Of a DNA stretch of 7,568 nt, positions 6,835 to 7,568 are shown one piece after another (the stretch's first letter is position 1; each line of letters begins with the position of its first letter). The position numbers and the translations under genes were made by a program. Where the stretch lies: the NCBI GenBank assembly GCA_023249255.1, contig JAHFCY010000166.1, positions 1 through 7,568 on the forward strand. Direction: 5' to 3'. Below the pieces are notes generated by a model. That model had not been told where the DNA came from. It ran no database searches and worked only from the letters and a program-made list of their open reading frames with translations. The stretch comes from Candidatus Lindowiibacteriota bacterium. Lineage in GTDB: Bacteria; Lindowbacteria; 2-12-FULL-62-27.

Positions 6835-7568
6835 ATGGATCTGATCTGGCTCAAGGAGATGGTTTGCCCCGTCTGCGGCGGGAAATTTCAGTCTGAAAAC
6901 GTCCGTCAGAACAAACTCATGTCGGTCCGTGTCGATGAGGATTTTCACACGCATTTTGATCCCCTGAGCCCTCTCTATTACGCGGTCGTGGTATGCCCCG
7001 ACTGCTGTTACGCCGAACGCCGGCAGAATTTCGAGGAGATCAAAGGCAAACATCTGATGGCGGTGAAGGCGGGTTTGAGTTCGCTCAAACGGTTGAGCGG
7101 GGGATTCAATTTCCGGCTGATCCGCACGTTCGAGCTGGCGGTGAAAAGTTTCGAGCTGGGCGCGCTCACGGTTGAATTGAAAGGCGAAACGTCGGATGTG
7201 ATCGGCGGCATGTACCTTCGCGCCGCCTGGACGTGCCGCGAGGTGGGCGACGAGAAACTGGAAAATATGTATCTGCGAAAAACGCTGGAATATTACGAGA
7301 AGGCGTACATGAACGAGGCGACGGAGTTCGGACAACTCGGCTCATGCGGGTTTCAATACATGTTAGGCGAAATTTACCGCCGGCTGGGCAATAATGAAAA
7401 AGCCATGGAGTTGTATATGCGATCGGTGGCCAACAAGGAAATCCGGCAAAAGCCGCAGGTCGAGCGCCTGGTTCGCGAACAGCTCGCCGCGCTCAAAGCG
7501 CTGGTGAAGGCATTAACCGCCTATCGTCTGTCACCGCCGCCGCCGCCGCTTTTTGCCTGTTGCCTGTC
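6835..7568 (+). CDS. DUF2225 family protein (zinc ribbon plus TPR-like helices), 3' end outside window
   Basis: The frame starts at ATG 6835-6837, four bases after the sat stop, and stays open to the window edge (244 residues plus two bases). The N-terminus holds two cysteine pairs, C11-x2-C14 (VCPVCGGKF) and C54-x2-C57 (VCPDCCYAE), around an aspartate-rich loop and a PLYY segment. This is the layout of DUF2225, a family of uncharacterised bacterial proteins. Residues about 95-225 are helical with TPR-like features (for example YMLGEIYRRLGNNEKAMELY, 175-194), suggesting protein-protein contacts. From about residue 233 the reading becomes five prolines encoded by (CCG)5, then LFACCL. This is not family-like and is probably close to the end of the protein, or the frame may have been disturbed there. 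The spacing implies co-transcription with sat. Function unknown; a scaffold or metal-binding role is only a guess. Confidence 0.85.
   Translation, partial: MDLIWLKEMVCPVCGGKFQSENVRQNKLMSVRVDEDFHTHFDPLSPLYYAVVVCPDCCYAERRQNFEEIKGKHLMAVKAGLSSLKRLSGGFNFRLIRTFELAVKSFELGALTVELKGETSDVIGGMYLRAAWTCREVGDEKLENMYLRKTLEYYEKAYMNEATEFGQLGSCGFQYMLGEIYRRLGNNEKAMELYMRSVANKEIRQKPQVERLVREQLAALKALVKALTAYRLSPPPPPLFACCL
7534..7548 (+). repeat. (CCG)5 trinucleotide tract
   Basis: Five consecutive CCG units encode Pro-Pro-Pro-Pro-Pro at residues 234-238 of the DUF2225 frame. Immediately after lies TGCCTGT repeated with one shared base (7554-7560 and 7560-7566 region, reading TTGCCTGTTGCCTGT). Both could be slippage-prone. 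The DUF2225 similarity fades at this point, so the tract may mark a variable C-terminus. Confidence 0.6.

Noticed and set aside
5592-6854. A 420-codon minus-strand open frame opposite sat
   Set aside because: The plus strand encodes an intact ATP sulfurylase; the antisense frame is Arg/His-rich with no family resemblance.

Overview
The window is ordinary, densely packed bacterial chromosome, moderately GC-rich by eye. It carries no RNA gene, insertion sequence, CRISPR array or other mobile element that I can see. The lineage cannot be fixed from the sequence. An NtrC-type activator with an intact GAFTGA loop implies a sigma-54-using bacterium, and the mix of a zinc-type single-chain ATP sulfurylase, a DUF2225 protein and an FmdB protein would suit a deltaproteobacterial, acidobacterial, nitrospiral or candidate-phylum genome (inference only).

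Layout. Bases 1-244 hold the C-terminal end of a plus-strand CPBP intramembrane protease. It converges, 28 bp away, on the end of a five-gene minus-strand operon occupying 5555 down to 273. Transcription order is: seryl-tRNA synthetase (serS), a membrane GAF-domain histidine kinase, a sigma-54-dependent NtrC-family response regulator, a YdcF/DUF218-like membrane-anchored protein, and an FmdB-family zinc-ribbon protein. The first three junctions are stop/start overlaps (4, 1 and 4 bases); the last is an 18-bp gap with a strong ribosome binding site in front of a TTG start.

A 90-bp divergent intergenic region (5556-5645) separates serS from a plus-strand pair: sat (ATP sulfurylase) and, 4 bp later, a DUF2225 zinc-ribbon/helical-repeat protein that runs off the right edge.

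How the genes fit together. The kinase and regulator are almost certainly cognate partners. Their output is unknown, because no convincing sigma-54 promoter was found here. The most notable point is that a housekeeping tRNA synthetase heads a translationally coupled operon containing a complete two-component system and two poorly understood envelope or zinc-ribbon proteins. Sat makes APS from sulfate and ATP, but nothing else of sulfate metabolism is present, so assimilation and dissimilation cannot be told apart. I found no clearly novel system; the serS-linked two-component operon and the sat-DUF2225 pair are the best leads.
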